Position numbers and translations under genes: made by a program. A stretch of 64,000 nt of DNA from an uncultured Oscillospiraceae bacterium. GTDB lineage: Bacteria > Bacillota > Clostridia > Oscillospirales > Ruminococcaceae. The notes beneath the pieces were generated by a model. The model did not search any database. It was not told the DNA's origin and saw only the letters and a list, made by a program, of their open reading frames with translations. Location: the NCBI GenBank assembly GCA_934462925.1, contig CAKSIT010000005.1, positions 121,687 through 185,686 on the forward strand, read 5' to 3'. The first letter of the stretch is position 1. Each line of letters begins with the position of its first letter. Positions 9,036-16,959 of the stretch are shown here, piece after piece.

Positions 9036-9242
9036 TCAATCTGTATTTGCGCATTCCAGTTCCCTGACTCTGCTTTCAAGCTCCGCAATCCTGTTCTGCT
9101 GCGCGATTATCTGATTTTCCACGCAGGCAATTACACCCGCCGTAAGCAGCAGTCCCAGCCCCATACGCAGGTTAATTCCTCTCTGCTTCCTGATGAAGCG
9201 GGTCGTGTTCGGGTTCACCGTAATATAATAATTCTTCCTCAT
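9036..9242 (-). CDS. Small membrane protein with C-terminal coiled coil
   Basis: 68 aa: basic N-terminus (MRKNYYITVNPNTTRFIRKQ), one membrane segment (about residues 27-42), then a heptad-like helix QNRIAELESRVRELE. Likely a bitopic inner-membrane protein that oligomerises. Located immediately upstream of the polymerase gene. Function unknown. Confidence 0.7.
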   Translation of the reverse strand: MRKNYYITVNPNTTRFIRKQRGINLRMGLGLLLTAGVIACVENQIIAQQNRIAELESRVRELECANTD

Positions 9243-9261
9243 AGTCGAATTCCTCCAAATA

Positions 9262-9801
9262 TCAATCGGTCATTCGTTCGTCGAGATAAAGGCACATCTG
9301 ATACCAAATCTCAACATTCCTCATGTCACGGTCGGGGGAGGAAACCGTAAACAGCCCTCCCCGTCCGTCTTTTCGGTAGTTTCTGTCAAGAAACCGCTCC
9401 ACGCTGTGCCGTACCGCAAGAATATCAATGTTCCTGCCCGTCTGATTGTCGATACCGAGCGAGCGCAGCATATCGCAGAACATAGTTCTCACTTGCGCAT
9501 GAATATTCTCGTCGAGAATCTGTTCCACGCACCTCAGACACAGAGCAGTCATCATCTCAAGTACGCTGCAGGGGTCGTCTCCTATAGCCGCCGAAATATC
9601 ATCACCCGAGATACCTTTCTCATACCCGAAGCGGTATCGCAGGGCAGCGCCGTCCATCTCGCGGTTCTTGTCCATTTCAAGGATATAGCGGAACGGAATA
9701 TCATTCAGCGCCTCAAGCAGCTCCGAGTAATTGCAGATACCGTCGCCGAATATCAATGACGACATCCACTTTAAGTATCTGGTTCTGATGCCGTATCCCA
9801 T
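9262..9801 (-). CDS. Hypothetical 179-aa element protein
   Basis: Mostly helical soluble protein beginning MGYGIRTRYLKWMSSLIFGD, with YSELLEALNDIPFRYILEMD and a C-terminal segment EIWYQMCLYLDERM. The N-terminal pattern (LLEALNDIPFRY) is common in phage-like proteins of unknown role. It abuts the next gene by 1 bp. No catalytic motif visible. Confidence 0.7.
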   Translation of the reverse strand: MGYGIRTRYLKWMSSLIFGDGICNYSELLEALNDIPFRYILEMDKNREMDGAALRYRFGYEKGISGDDISAAIGDDPCSVLEMMTALCLRCVEQILDENIHAQVRTMFCDMLRSLGIDNQTGRNIDILAVRHSVERFLDRNYRKDGRGGLFTVSSPDRDMRNVEIWYQMCLYLDERMTD

Positions 9802-9802
9802 A

Positions 9803-10354
9803 TCAGCCTAAAGTCTTTCCGGGATAAGCCTTTGCATAGTAGTCGGCAAACTTTCTGTGGTCAAGGCATACCTCATAATCCACCCTCAGCTCGTCGTTTC
9901 GGACATATACGATATCATCCTCGCCGAAGCTGCTCAGCGCCTTGTCGCCGAGAATACCAACAGGATTATCAATGATTTCGTCGTTTTCGTCCGTCAGATA
10001 CTTGTCGGCCCAGTAGTTCAGGCTTATCTGCTCGTAGTCAAGCTCTCCGAATGAGTCGGGAGATATCACATACGCCGCCGACGGAGACTTCTCAGCGTCG
10101 CTCTTTCCGTCGTAGTTGTTCTTCTTGATGGTATTGTAGTACTCCATCAGCTCTTCGGACTTTTCGTTGTCGGGGGCTGCGGTATCGTTATCGGAAATAT
10201 CAGCGCCGCACGCTTTAGCCCTGTAAATATCCTTTACAGACTCTATTTCCGTCCGTGCCAGCTCCTCAAACTTCTTCTTTGCAAATATCCATGCTCCCGC
10301 CGCTCCAACGGCAGCGCCAAAGCAGAATATCAATATGCCCGTTGCATTGCTCAT
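9803..10354 (-). CDS. Membrane-anchored protein with conserved phage-type C-terminal domain
   Basis: 183 aa. N-terminal membrane segment ILIFCFGAAVGAAGAWIFA (about residues 7-25), then a charged linker, then YVISPDSFGELDYEQISLNY and a stretch around DDIVYVRNDELRVDYEV. From memory, this C-terminal block recurs in Firmicutes phage and mobile-element proteins of unknown function. Its start overlaps the stop of the upstream gene by 4 bp (ATGA), so the two are translationally coupled. Confidence 0.7.
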   Translation of the reverse strand: MSNATGILIFCFGAAVGAAGAWIFAKKKFEELARTEIESVKDIYRAKACGADISDNDTAAPDNEKSEELMEYYNTIKKNNYDGKSDAEKSPSAAYVISPDSFGELDYEQISLNYWADKYLTDENDEIIDNPVGILGDKALSSFGEDDIVYVRNDELRVDYEVCLDHRKFADYYAKAYPGKTLG

Positions 10355-10704
10355 GTTCTGTTCCTCCTAGTCTCACCAAAGCGCTCGAGCGCTTCCGCTG
10401 TGTCTTTTGTACTTTCGCCAAAGCGCTTGAATGCTTCTGCGGTTTCTTTCGTACGCTCGCCAAGGTTCGCGAACGCTTCCGATGTTTCTTTCCATTCCTG
10501 ATAGCGTTCGATAAGCCATATAGCCCCTGCACCCGCCGTAAATATCAGCAGCCCAATCCACGCTTTGCCAAACTCCGTGAAAATATCAGCGGCGGACAGA
10601 GCCTGCCCGCACGCTTCCGTATAGTCAAGGTTTCCCACAGAGCCGAAAGTGAGCATCAGCCCCAGCGCGGAAACCACTCCCGCAATAACCTTAGCCAGCT
10701 TCAT
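10351..10704 (-). CDS. Two-TM small protein with 13-14-residue tail repeats
   Basis: 117 aa, beginning MKLAKVIAGVVSALGLMLTF. Two hydrophobic segments (about 5-22 and 46-63) are followed by a tail of three imperfect repeats of about 14 residues: AFANLGERTKETAE, AFKRFGESTKDTAE, ALERFGETRRN. The tail looks like a coiled-coil or amphipathic rod. Start at 10704 chosen because AAGGAGGG precedes it; the 10-nt spacer contains the word TTGATATTT. Confidence 0.75.
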   Translation of the reverse strand: MKLAKVIAGVVSALGLMLTFGSVGNLDYTEACGQALSAADIFTEFGKAWIGLLIFTAGAGAIWLIERYQEWKETSEAFANLGERTKETAEAFKRFGESTKDTAEALERFGETRRNRT

Positions 10705-10720
10705 AAATATCAAGCCCTCC

Positions 10721-11635
10721 TTACATAAGGTCAAGTATGTTGCCCTGAACGTTGAAGTCCAGAAGTATCGCCTTTTTGCCGTCGGCGGCCTCAAGCTCCA
10801 TGACTCCGAAATCAACGTAGTTATCGTAATCGGGGTTATCGGGGTCGTAAACCCAACCGACTATCTGTCCCATCTTAGTTCCGTCCATGCCAAGGCGCTC
10901 CAATATCTCGTTCAGATACAAATATCCGCGCGCCCTGAGCCTGTCCGTAGCGTACTGCTGTTCCGCCCGCAGGTACATCATGTTGTATTCGTGTTCCTTT
11001 TCCCACGCCTTGCTTGTGTCTGCGGAGAATATCATTGAGTAGGGACTGCCGCCAAGTCCCCCTGTCACCGTGCTTACGCTTTTCCTGACTTTCTTTGTCT
11101 TGCCCGTTTCGGGGTCGGTCTCGGCAGCCTCAACCTTTTCCTCTTTAATATCAAGAGCTATATCGTGTTCAGCGTCCACACCGAGCTTGTCCGCCACGCG
11201 CTTGCGGTACTTCTTGAACCCCGCGTCAACCGTAGCATAAGCCGCCGCCAGAGCCGCGCTTCTTTTCTTCATAATGTCGTGCGAAGCCAGTATGCAGGCA
11301 ATAGCGCCAAACTCGACCGCCACCGCGGGAGCATACAGCGTCACCAGTTTTGCGCCGCTCTGAATGTTTATCGTCAGCCTGTCTCTGCGAGCGTCGTCCT
11401 CAGAGTATTCTTCGGTCTTGTCCTTGTCGTTAAGCACAGTATCAACCGATTCAAGCTGTTCTTTTCTGTGTTCCAGCACCTCGCTGACCTTTGTCGTTGC
11501 TACGCACGCCATAACCGCGCCGCCGATTACCCCGACGACGCCTGTTACCATAAGTATAGTAGGGCTGTGCTTCTTCATAGCAAACCCAAGCTTGTTCAGA
11601 GCGCTCTTAGCGCCGTTTATTACCTTGTTGGACAT
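10721..11635 (-). CDS. Two-TM paralogue family protein, copy 1
   Basis: 304 aa. N-terminus NKLGFAMKKHSPTILMVTGV, two membrane segments separated by a charged loop (KVSEVLEHRKEQLESV), a cytoplasmic helical part, and a C-terminal domain with YLNEILERLGM and GQIVGWVYDP. The same architecture occurs at 13516-14277 and 15209-15967; the C-terminal domain also appears at 12907-13500 and 11663-12577. AAGGAGG lies upstream with ATTGATATTT directly before it. Perhaps an element-encoded membrane scaffold; function unknown. Confidence 0.75.
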   Translation of the reverse strand: MSNKVINGAKSALNKLGFAMKKHSPTILMVTGVVGVIGGAVMACVATTKVSEVLEHRKEQLESVDTVLNDKDKTEEYSEDDARRDRLTINIQSGAKLVTLYAPAVAVEFGAIACILASHDIMKKRSAALAAAYATVDAGFKKYRKRVADKLGVDAEHDIALDIKEEKVEAAETDPETGKTKKVRKSVSTVTGGLGGSPYSMIFSADTSKAWEKEHEYNMMYLRAEQQYATDRLRARGYLYLNEILERLGMDGTKMGQIVGWVYDPDNPDYDNYVDFGVMELEAADGKKAILLDFNVQGNILDLM

Positions 11636-11662
11636 AAAAGTTCCTCCTTAAATATCAATATT

Positions 11663-12577
11663 TCATAGTTTCTTCATCAGCGGAATCCTGAGCCTTTCGC
11701 CGACAAGCATAAAGCCCGCAAGTGAATCCCAGCCGTATTTATCTGTCGCAGGCATATCCTTTATGCCGATGAACCGGTTAAGTTCGCTCTCCGTTACGGA
11801 ATGGTTTAACGACAACGTGTCATCTGTCATATAATACACTCGTCTGGCGTATATTTCGTTGGTAAATGTAATACCATCAGTGTCGATGCTGTGTACCATA
11901 TCCGATGCCAGACATTTTTTTATTGGAGTACCAAAGCATTTATGTGATTTTGTTGCTTTGGGCTGGTGATTATGGCTTATAGCACATTGTTCTTTGTAAG
12001 ATGCATATTTAACCGCCGGTAAGTGCAAATAACAACTCCCATTATGCTCGCGGATATCAATGCCGTTAAGGTTGGTCACTATAAATGAATAGTCAGAATA
12101 ATCGCCCTCCCCGTAAACGCCATAAATATTATGAATAGCGTGAATGGAGATATAGCCGTTATTGTCTATAAGCGTTCTTATTACATCCATAATATGTCCG
12201 CCGTTGAAGTCATCCTTAAGCCTGATATCACGAACAAATTCCGGACCAATATCACCCTGCGAGTTTTTCTTTTCTGCAGCGCTGCAAACCGCATTGTCAC
12301 CCGACTCGGACGCTGCATTAGCAGCTATCTCCCCGCCGCATGCGGCATACCCCGCAATATCAATGAAGCTGTCCTCCGTACCCGTACCGGATTTCACCCG
12401 CGCCGACTTGAACAGCACCATCAGCATCGAAACGTCCACCGACGAAATATCAATGCCGAGATAAGCCGACCAGAGCTGCGCGACGATACCGAAATTGTCC
12501 TCGGGTTCGCCATAGTCTGTTGCCCTGTGACCGCCGACAATGTCGGCAGCCTTGGTAAGAATATCATTCCTTGTCAT
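11663..12577 (-). CDS. DUF6378-like N-terminal domain fused to the element's YGW-type domain
   Basis: 304 aa from ATG 12577 (AAGGGAG 7 nt upstream). The N-terminal ~85 residues show GEPEDNFGIVAQLWSAYLG, then SMLMVLFKSARVKSG and DSFIDIAGYAACGGEI, the pattern of a phage protein family (DUF6378) thought to be related to MazG-like nucleotide pyrophosphohydrolases. The C-terminus ends DKYGWDSLAGFMLVGERLRI, matching the tail domain of the neighbouring paralogues. The middle region is low in recognisable features. The start region overlaps the preceding gene by 14 bp. Confidence 0.7.
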   Translation of the reverse strand: MTRNDILTKAADIVGGHRATDYGEPEDNFGIVAQLWSAYLGIDISSVDVSMLMVLFKSARVKSGTGTEDSFIDIAGYAACGGEIAANAASESGDNAVCSAAEKKNSQGDIGPEFVRDIRLKDDFNGGHIMDVIRTLIDNNGYISIHAIHNIYGVYGEGDYSDYSFIVTNLNGIDIREHNGSCYLHLPAVKYASYKEQCAISHNHQPKATKSHKCFGTPIKKCLASDMVHSIDTDGITFTNEIYARRVYYMTDDTLSLNHSVTESELNRFIGIKDMPATDKYGWDSLAGFMLVGERLRIPLMKKL

Positions 12578-12896
12578 CGTCGTTCTCCCTTTCTTCAAGA
12601 AACTCAAGATACTTTTCAGGCGTTTCAAAGAGCATATATTTCCCGTCTACCATACCGTAGAATCCGTCCTCAGAATGATATCCGTTTACCATGACTCCGT
12701 CCTCGGAGGTTTGATATTCGTAAAATGTCGGTTCTGCGGAAAGCGCGGCGTTGGTATCCGCCCCCTCGGCAGTAGTTCCGAAGCATTCGTATTCCGTCGC
12801 AAGATATTCGCGGTACTCATCTTCCGTTGCGAAAAGCATATAACGCCCCTCTACCATGCCGTAATAGCCGTTGCTCGTAAGATATCCGTATACCAT
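12564..12896 (-). CDS. Small acidic protein with internal duplication
   Basis: 110 aa made of two copies of a ~28-residue module, GYYGMVEGRYMLFATEDEY (about residues 10-28) and GFYGMVDGKYMLFETPEKY (about 77-95), joined by an acidic linker. No known function. The tight internal duplication suggests a small binding repeat. It precedes the DUF6378-like gene with a 14-bp overlap. Confidence 0.7.
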   Translation of the reverse strand: MVYGYLTSNGYYGMVEGRYMLFATEDEYREYLATEYECFGTTAEGADTNAALSAEPTFYEYQTSEDGVMVNGYHSEDGFYGMVDGKYMLFETPEKYLEFLEERENDDDKE

Positions 12897-12906
12897 GACG
12901 TCCTCC

Positions 12907-13500
12907 TTAAATATTGTTCAGCGGAATGACCCTCGGAAGTCTCAGGGCATATCCATTTCTCACAGGGACTATACGAGCGGTCCTGAGCGAGGTCCACCCG
13001 TACTTGCAGTCGGTGTGACTTCCGTCGGGCTTCCCGAGCATATCGTACAAATCCGATACGCTCACAAGTCCGTACTTGTCTATAGCGGCGTTCATCTCGT
13101 CCAATATCAGTTCGGCGTCGCCGTAGCTGTCGAGGATAATATCGTCTATCTCATAGAGATTACGAATATCAAACCTCTTTTCGGGAGCATCTTTTGTATA
13201 TCCGCCGCGATAGCTTCCCACATACGACTGGTATCGGTTCTTCTTCGAGGATTCCCCGTTCAGGGCAACATCTACTGCGTCGCTCAGCGTTCGCTTGACG
13301 GCAGGCACAATGACGTTGTGCCAGACATAGCTCTTTATGTCAGAAATATCATCCGAGAAGAACGCCCCGAGGAATTTCCTCAGTCCGCCTTTCTTCTCTG
13401 TTCTTGCGTTCCCGACAATAACCTTGTTTATGGTCTTCTTTTCAGGCTCTGCTGCCGCCTTTTCCCTCGACTTATGCGAGTTTGAAGGGTAGTTTTCCAC
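12907..13500 (-). CDS. Conserved mobile-element protein with YGW C-terminal domain
   Basis: 197 aa from GTG 13500; AGGAGG lies 10 nt upstream and the whole spacer is the word ATTGATATTT. Features: basic N-terminal region, FFSDDISDIKSYVWHNVIVP then AVKRTLSDAVDVAL, a Tyr/Arg-rich linker, then the domain DLYDMLGK...DCKYGW and GYALRLPRVIPL. I recall this architecture from uncharacterised proteins of clostridial phage-like elements. Possibly a virion- or nucleoid-related protein; unproven. Confidence 0.7.
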   Translation of the reverse strand: MENYPSNSHKSREKAAAEPEKKTINKVIVGNARTEKKGGLRKFLGAFFSDDISDIKSYVWHNVIVPAVKRTLSDAVDVALNGESSKKNRYQSYVGSYRGGYTKDAPEKRFDIRNLYEIDDIILDSYGDAELILDEMNAAIDKYGLVSVSDLYDMLGKPDGSHTDCKYGWTSLRTARIVPVRNGYALRLPRVIPLNNI

Positions 13501-13515
13501 AAATATCAATCCTCC

Positions 13516-14277
13516 TTACAGGTTGTATTCGTACCGCGGCGCTATGTTGAACGACACCGCAAGGCACGGCTGCCCGTTAGACGCAAGGTGCGAGCTGTAC
13601 CGTGCGTCAATGTTTATCGCCTTTTTCCCCGACCAGCCGAGCATATCGCCGAGCTTTGTACACTCAAGCCCGACCAGGTCGTAAAAATCATTGAGCGAGG
13701 CAAAATCGTCGCTCAATATCATGCGGTTGAGTTCGTTTACCGCCTTATCTATCTTAATGCGGTCCGAGTAAAAATATCTTCCCGCAAAAGCGTCGTAGCA
13801 AAGGGTTCTTTCCTCTCCCGTGACGATTATTTCGTTATCGTTCACAGGAAGCTTGTCGATTTTCTTCTGAACGACCTTGGTGTGTATCTCCTGCTCTTTC
13901 TTCTCGCCAACTACCTCTTTCACCTCGTCCGAGTATTCACGCAAAGCCGTCTCCGAAAGAGTATAAGCGGTCGTAAGCGCCGCGCAGCGGTTCTTGTTCA
14001 CCGCCGCTGAAGCAATAAAACACACCACACCCACCGCGCAGAATACCGCAGTCGGAATATAAGGCTTCCATGCCGCAGCCACAATTTCGGGCTTTGTAAG
14101 CGGCTTTCCCTTTTCGTTCTCCTCAGCCTTGATAATATCAATGGCTTTCGGAGTCGCCCGCACAGCAAATACTACACCCGCAAGCATATTCGCAATGCCA
14201 AACGCAGTCAGCAGCTCGGGCGTATGCTTTGAAGCCGCAGCTCCTACGCTTTTGATAATGCCGTTTAAGTTTGCCAT
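13516..14277 (-). CDS. Two-TM paralogue family protein, copy 2
   Basis: 253 aa. N-terminus SVGAAASKHTPELLTAFGIA (first membrane segment), then RATPKAIDIIKAEENEKGK, second membrane segment around PTAVFCAVGVVCFIASAA, a lysine-rich stretch ending in KKIDKLP, and C-terminal NDFYDLVGLE...GDMLGW. Clearly paralogous to 15209-15967, sharing ATPKAIDI and a WK.YIPTA signature. AAAGGAG ribosome site, with GATGATATTC just upstream. Confidence 0.75.
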   Translation of the reverse strand: MANLNGIIKSVGAAASKHTPELLTAFGIANMLAGVVFAVRATPKAIDIIKAEENEKGKPLTKPEIVAAAWKPYIPTAVFCAVGVVCFIASAAVNKNRCAALTTAYTLSETALREYSDEVKEVVGEKKEQEIHTKVVQKKIDKLPVNDNEIIVTGEERTLCYDAFAGRYFYSDRIKIDKAVNELNRMILSDDFASLNDFYDLVGLECTKLGDMLGWSGKKAINIDARYSSHLASNGQPCLAVSFNIAPRYEYNL

Positions 14278-14303
14278 GATTTTCTCCTTTCAGAATATCA
14301 TCG

Positions 14304-14336
14304 AAAACAAAGAGAAAGAGTCCTTGTTCAGGACTC
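14304..14336 (-). terminator. Terminator-like hairpin inside the 3' end of the acidic mini-gene, copy 1
   Basis: Stem GAGTCCT / AGGACTC (14318-14324, 14330-14336) with 5-nt loop, followed on the minus strand by TTTCTCTTTGTTTT. It is part of a 48-bp exact duplication (14305-14352 = 14570-14617). Confidence 0.6.
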
Positions 14337-14507
14337 CTCCTCATCTTCGTTTTCTTCTTCTTCCTTGTTTTCGTAAAGTGCCGCCATGACCTTCTCGTCG
14401 ATAGTCAGTTCTATCTGACGTTCCTGCACCCAGCTGCCGATTGCTGCTGCCAGCATTCCGACAACGGCTGCCGCTCCGCCGACGATTCTTAACATCTTTC
14501 CGTTCAT
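14328..14507 (-). CDS. Small single-TM protein with acidic tail
   Basis: 59 aa: MNGKMLRIVGGAAAVVGMLA then one membrane segment and a tail ending NEDEEES. Start at 14507 chosen by a GGAGG 9 nt upstream. The tail is shared with the neighbouring mini-gene at 14593-14751 through a 48-bp DNA duplication. Function unknown. Confidence 0.6.
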   Translation of the reverse strand: MNGKMLRIVGGAAAVVGMLAAAIGSWVQERQIELTIDEKVMAALYENKEEEENEDEEES

Positions 14508-14568
14508 GAGCATTCACCTCCTTTCACAAAATGGCTTGTTTTTTTCGCGTGCCGAAATATCAATGCCC

Positions 14569-14601
14569 GAAACAAAGAGAAAGAGTCCTTGTTCAGGACT
14601 C
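14569..14601 (-). terminator. Terminator-like hairpin, copy 2
   Basis: Same stem GAGTCCT / AGGACTC (14583-14589, 14595-14601) followed by T/C-rich DNA on the minus strand; second copy of the 48-bp duplication. Confidence 0.6.
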
Positions 14602-14751
14602 CTCCTCATCTTCGTTTGCTTCTTCGATTTCGGTGCTTTCCTCTTTCTCATCGGTAGTTGCTTCTGCGATATGCGCCTTTATGGGGTCAATCGCGACTAT
14701 TGCCGCTGCCGCCAGTACAAGCGCGCCTGCCAGTAAATTCTTGATTTTCAT
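14593..14751 (-). CDS. Second small single-TM protein with acidic tail
   Basis: 52 aa: starts MKIKNLLAGALVLAAAAIVA, a single hydrophobic segment, then an acidic tail ending EEANEDEEES identical in its last residues to the 59-aa neighbour. Preceded by AAAGGAGGTGAATACTC, the same leader as the neighbour. The pair looks like a local duplication that then diverged in the membrane part. Confidence 0.6.
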   Translation of the reverse strand: MKIKNLLAGALVLAAAAIVAIDPIKAHIAEATTDEKEESTEIEEANEDEEES

Positions 14752-14757
14752 GAGTAT

Positions 14758-15030
14758 TCACCTCCTTTCACAAAAGGGCTTGCTGTTTTCGCGCGACATA
14801 CCTCTCGCAGAGCATTCGCTAATTGTAAGCGGTCTGTCGATACTCAGAATATCAATGAAACCGAACTGTTCGTGCAGAAATTTAATCACATCGCGAGCGT
14901 TTACGGACCTATAGTACACGTGATACTGATTGTCGTCCGTATCCAAGTAAAGAACATAATAAACGGTAGTTAATCGTTCGTCTGCAACCTCTTCTCTGGT
15001 TCTGACCATAGGTCTTATCTTTCTGCCCAT
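14758..15030 (-). CDS. Hypothetical 90-aa protein
   Basis: Starts MGRKIRPMVRTREEVADERL, then a beta-rich core YYVLYLDTDDNQYHVYYRS and a helix around KFLHEQFGFIDILSIDR. The FIDIL segment is encoded by an AATATCAAT copy at 14847. No family recognised. Confidence 0.6.
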   Translation of the reverse strand: MGRKIRPMVRTREEVADERLTTVYYVLYLDTDDNQYHVYYRSVNARDVIKFLHEQFGFIDILSIDRPLTISECSARGMSRENSKPFCERR

Positions 15031-15035
15031 AGTGA

Positions 15036-15194
15036 TTACTCCTCGTCTTTCGTTTCGGCTTCAACGTCGATTTCAACGTTCTCTTCGTTACTTTTTGCCG
15101 CAGGTTTCACGGCCTTGTCCTCATACAGGTCTGCCAACATATCTAATGCTACCATATTAAACGCAGCTCGCAGCAGGGTATCGTATTTGCTCAT
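15036..15194 (-). CDS. Small acidic protein, 52 aa
   Basis: Starts MSKYDTLLRAAFNMVALDML and ends in an acidic tail VEAETKDEE. AAGGAGG ribosome site 6-8 nt upstream. Lies neatly between two larger genes with short spacers, which supports it being real. No function known. Confidence 0.55.
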   Translation of the reverse strand: MSKYDTLLRAAFNMVALDMLADLYEDKAVKPAAKSNEENVEIDVEAETKDEE

Positions 15195-15208
15195 AACCGT
15201 TCACCTCC

Positions 15209-15967
15209 TTATAGGTACAGGTCTAACCTCTGCGGCGACCACGGAATATCAATGACGCGCGCTTCCAAGCCGTCCTCAAGCGCAGTCTTGTGGTGGTCAA
15301 AATCTATCCACATCAGACCGTTCTCAATAGAATATCCATAGCAGCCCCCGTCGTCTATCGGCTTTATGCCGAGAAACTCGTAGAACTCGTTGATACACGC
15401 CTCCCCACGCAGGACAAAGTTGCGGTTAAAGTGGTATTCCGCCTGCAGCACACGGTTTACTGTCGACGTAAAATATCTTTCCGAAAATACGTCGTAGAAA
15501 AGCGCCTCTTCGTCGTTGTCGCCAAAATCAAGGCAGGAGCTTCCGCAGCAATCATAGGCGGAAATTATCTCGCCGCTGCTCTTTTCGGCAGCAAGCGCGT
15601 CAAGCACCTTGTGGTGGGCGTCGAGACCGTTCACCTCAATGTTCTTCAGCTTGTATTGCTCATAGGCGTTCGCAGCCGCCATATAAGCGCCCGCCGCGGA
15701 CATCTGCGCCCTTCTTCCAAGCACGCTTGCTCCGACAATGCAGGCAGCGGTCGATAAACCGATTAGCGCCGTGGGAATATAAGCTTTCCACGCCGCCTTG
15801 ACCTTTTCGGAAATATCAAGCTCCCGTCCCTTTTTACGTTCGGCTTTTCTGAGAATATCAATCGCCTTTGGCGTAGCCGCCACCGCCGAAACAGCAGTTC
15901 CCACAACGCCAAGCACCGCCATCGCGGAGCATATCCCCGAAATAACCATTCTGCCGCTATTTTTCAT
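15209..15967 (-). CDS. Two-TM paralogue family protein, copy 3
   Basis: 252 aa. First membrane segment near ISGICSAMAVLGVVGTAVSA, then AATPKAIDILRKAERKKGR, second segment around IPTALIGLSTAACIVGASVL, a cytoplasmic part and the tail domain INEFYEFLGIKP...CYGYSIENG. Paralogue of 13516-14277. The shared AIDI tripeptide falls exactly on AATATCAAT copies in both genes (14134 and 15854). Confidence 0.75.
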   Translation of the reverse strand: MKNSGRMVISGICSAMAVLGVVGTAVSAVAATPKAIDILRKAERKKGRELDISEKVKAAWKAYIPTALIGLSTAACIVGASVLGRRAQMSAAGAYMAAANAYEQYKLKNIEVNGLDAHHKVLDALAAEKSSGEIISAYDCCGSSCLDFGDNDEEALFYDVFSERYFTSTVNRVLQAEYHFNRNFVLRGEACINEFYEFLGIKPIDDGGCYGYSIENGLMWIDFDHHKTALEDGLEARVIDIPWSPQRLDLYL

Positions 15968-16232
15968 CGTTTTCTACTCCTTTCAGCACATCAGTCATGA
16001 CCGCTATAAGCCAGTACAGCCGCTCGCGCGTCATACGGTCGATTACAGGACGCGGAATATCATTCTTAACGGCCATAGCACGCAGCGCCATGTCAATAGC
16101 CTCGAATATATCGACGTTGTTAAAAACATTCACAAGAATATCAGTCGCGCCGAACCGACTTATTACGCCTCCTGACCGCGAGGCGAGAAAAGGCGCCAGC
16201 TCGCATATCATCTTGTAAGTATCAAGCTTCAC
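15957..16232 (-). CDS. Hypothetical 91-aa helical protein
   Basis: GTG start at 16232 chosen because GAGGAGG lies 6 nt upstream; the protein begins VKLDTYKMICELAPFLASRS and is mostly helical (FEAIDMALRAMAVKN, ERLYWLIAVMTDVLKG). Its 3' end overlaps the start of the next gene by 11 bp. Function unknown. Confidence 0.6.
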   Translation of the reverse strand: MKLDTYKMICELAPFLASRSGGVISRFGATDILVNVFNNVDIFEAIDMALRAMAVKNDIPRPVIDRMTRERLYWLIAVMTDVLKGVENDEK

Positions 16233-16243
16233 ATTAACCCTCC

Positions 16244-16564
16244 TCAAATATCATTTCCGCTTGTGTTCGTAAGAGCGCCTAACAGAATATCCGCTATGTC
16301 ATCCGCAACATCGGCAGCGGTAAAGAACACGGTCTGCGTTCGCGGATACCTGCGCATATACGACCTCATCTTACGGGCAAACTCACGCACCGCAGAAAGT
16401 TTGTCCTTGTGCGGACGCCGCATAACATATGCGGTAAGCTCGTCGAGCGCCCAGTTGCACAGACTAGCCTTTTCAAACCGTTCCTCATTGCGGAATATCC
16501 GCTCAGGACACTGGCAATCCAGCCTGTAATCTTCAATTATCAGCCTGAATCTCTCATCGTCCAT
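16244..16564 (-). CDS. Hypothetical 106-aa protein
   Basis: Starts MDDERFRLIIEDYRLDCQCP, followed by helices LCNWALDELTAYVM and REFARKMRSYMRR and a C-terminal ADVADDIADILLGAL. AAAGGAG precedes the chosen ATG. No family recognised. Confidence 0.6.
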   Translation of the reverse strand: MDDERFRLIIEDYRLDCQCPERIFRNEERFEKASLCNWALDELTAYVMRRPHKDKLSAVREFARKMRSYMRRYPRTQTVFFTAADVADDIADILLGALTNTSGNDI

Positions 16565-16584
16565 GGTGTTTCTCCTTTCGTCAA

Positions 16585-16618
16585 ACAGAAAAGGGACGGT
16601 AAATATCAATACCGCCCC
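16585..16618 (-). terminator. Terminator whose loop is the element word TTGATATT
   Basis: On the minus strand: GGGGCGGTA, loop TTGATATT, TACCGTCCC, then TTTTCTG. The 9-bp stem has one mismatch. It lies directly after the 72-aa gene (stop at 16628). The loop is an exact copy of the core of the dispersed word. Confidence 0.75.
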
Positions 16619-16627
16619 TCAGCTACG

Positions 16628-16846
16628 CTATTCCAGCCCTGCCGTTTTCAAAGCGCGGGAAAGCTCCTGCACTTCAATTTCCCCCCGTGCTTCTACACGA
16701 ACATCTGCCACTCCGTCCTTTACCGTTACGGACAGGTCGTGCAGAAAGATGTTGACCTCGCACCCAAGACTCTTTTTAATAGCTTTTTTCAGAATCCTAC
16801 TGATAAGCGCCTTTACAAGCGGTGTCCTGATTTTCAATTCGTCCAT
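16628..16846 (-). CDS. Hypothetical 72-aa protein
   Basis: Starts MDELKIRTPLVKALISRILK, then a basic helix and an alternating hydrophobic stretch NIFLHDLSVTVKDGVADVRV. AAAGGAG ribosome site. Function unknown. Confidence 0.6.
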   Translation of the reverse strand: MDELKIRTPLVKALISRILKKAIKKSLGCEVNIFLHDLSVTVKDGVADVRVEARGEIEVQELSRALKTAGLE

Positions 16847-16867
16847 AAAATCTCCTTTCAAAACTAA

Positions 16868-16928
16868 AGAGAGGTTGCAGCGGAGAATATCAATCCCCGC
16901 AGCTCTGTCCAACGAGCTATCCCTCTCT
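16868..16928 (-). ncRNA. T-armless tRNA-like three-arm structure
   Basis: On the minus strand: acceptor-like AGAGAGG (16928-16922) pairs perfectly with CCTCTCT (16874-16868); a D-arm-like AGCTC-GTTGGACA-GAGCT keeps the GG of a D-loop; an anticodon-like arm GCGGGGA-TTGATAT-TCTCCGC has a 7-nt loop giving anticodon GAT; a T-arm is absent (only TGCAA remains). The loop is the element word TTGATAT. It lies between two genes in the transcript. It may be a degenerate tRNA or a tRNA-mimicking processing signal or terminator. Not a functional standard tRNA by sequence. Confidence 0.45.
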
Positions 16929-16959
16929 CACAATATCGCTTGTAAATTTCGCGTAAAAA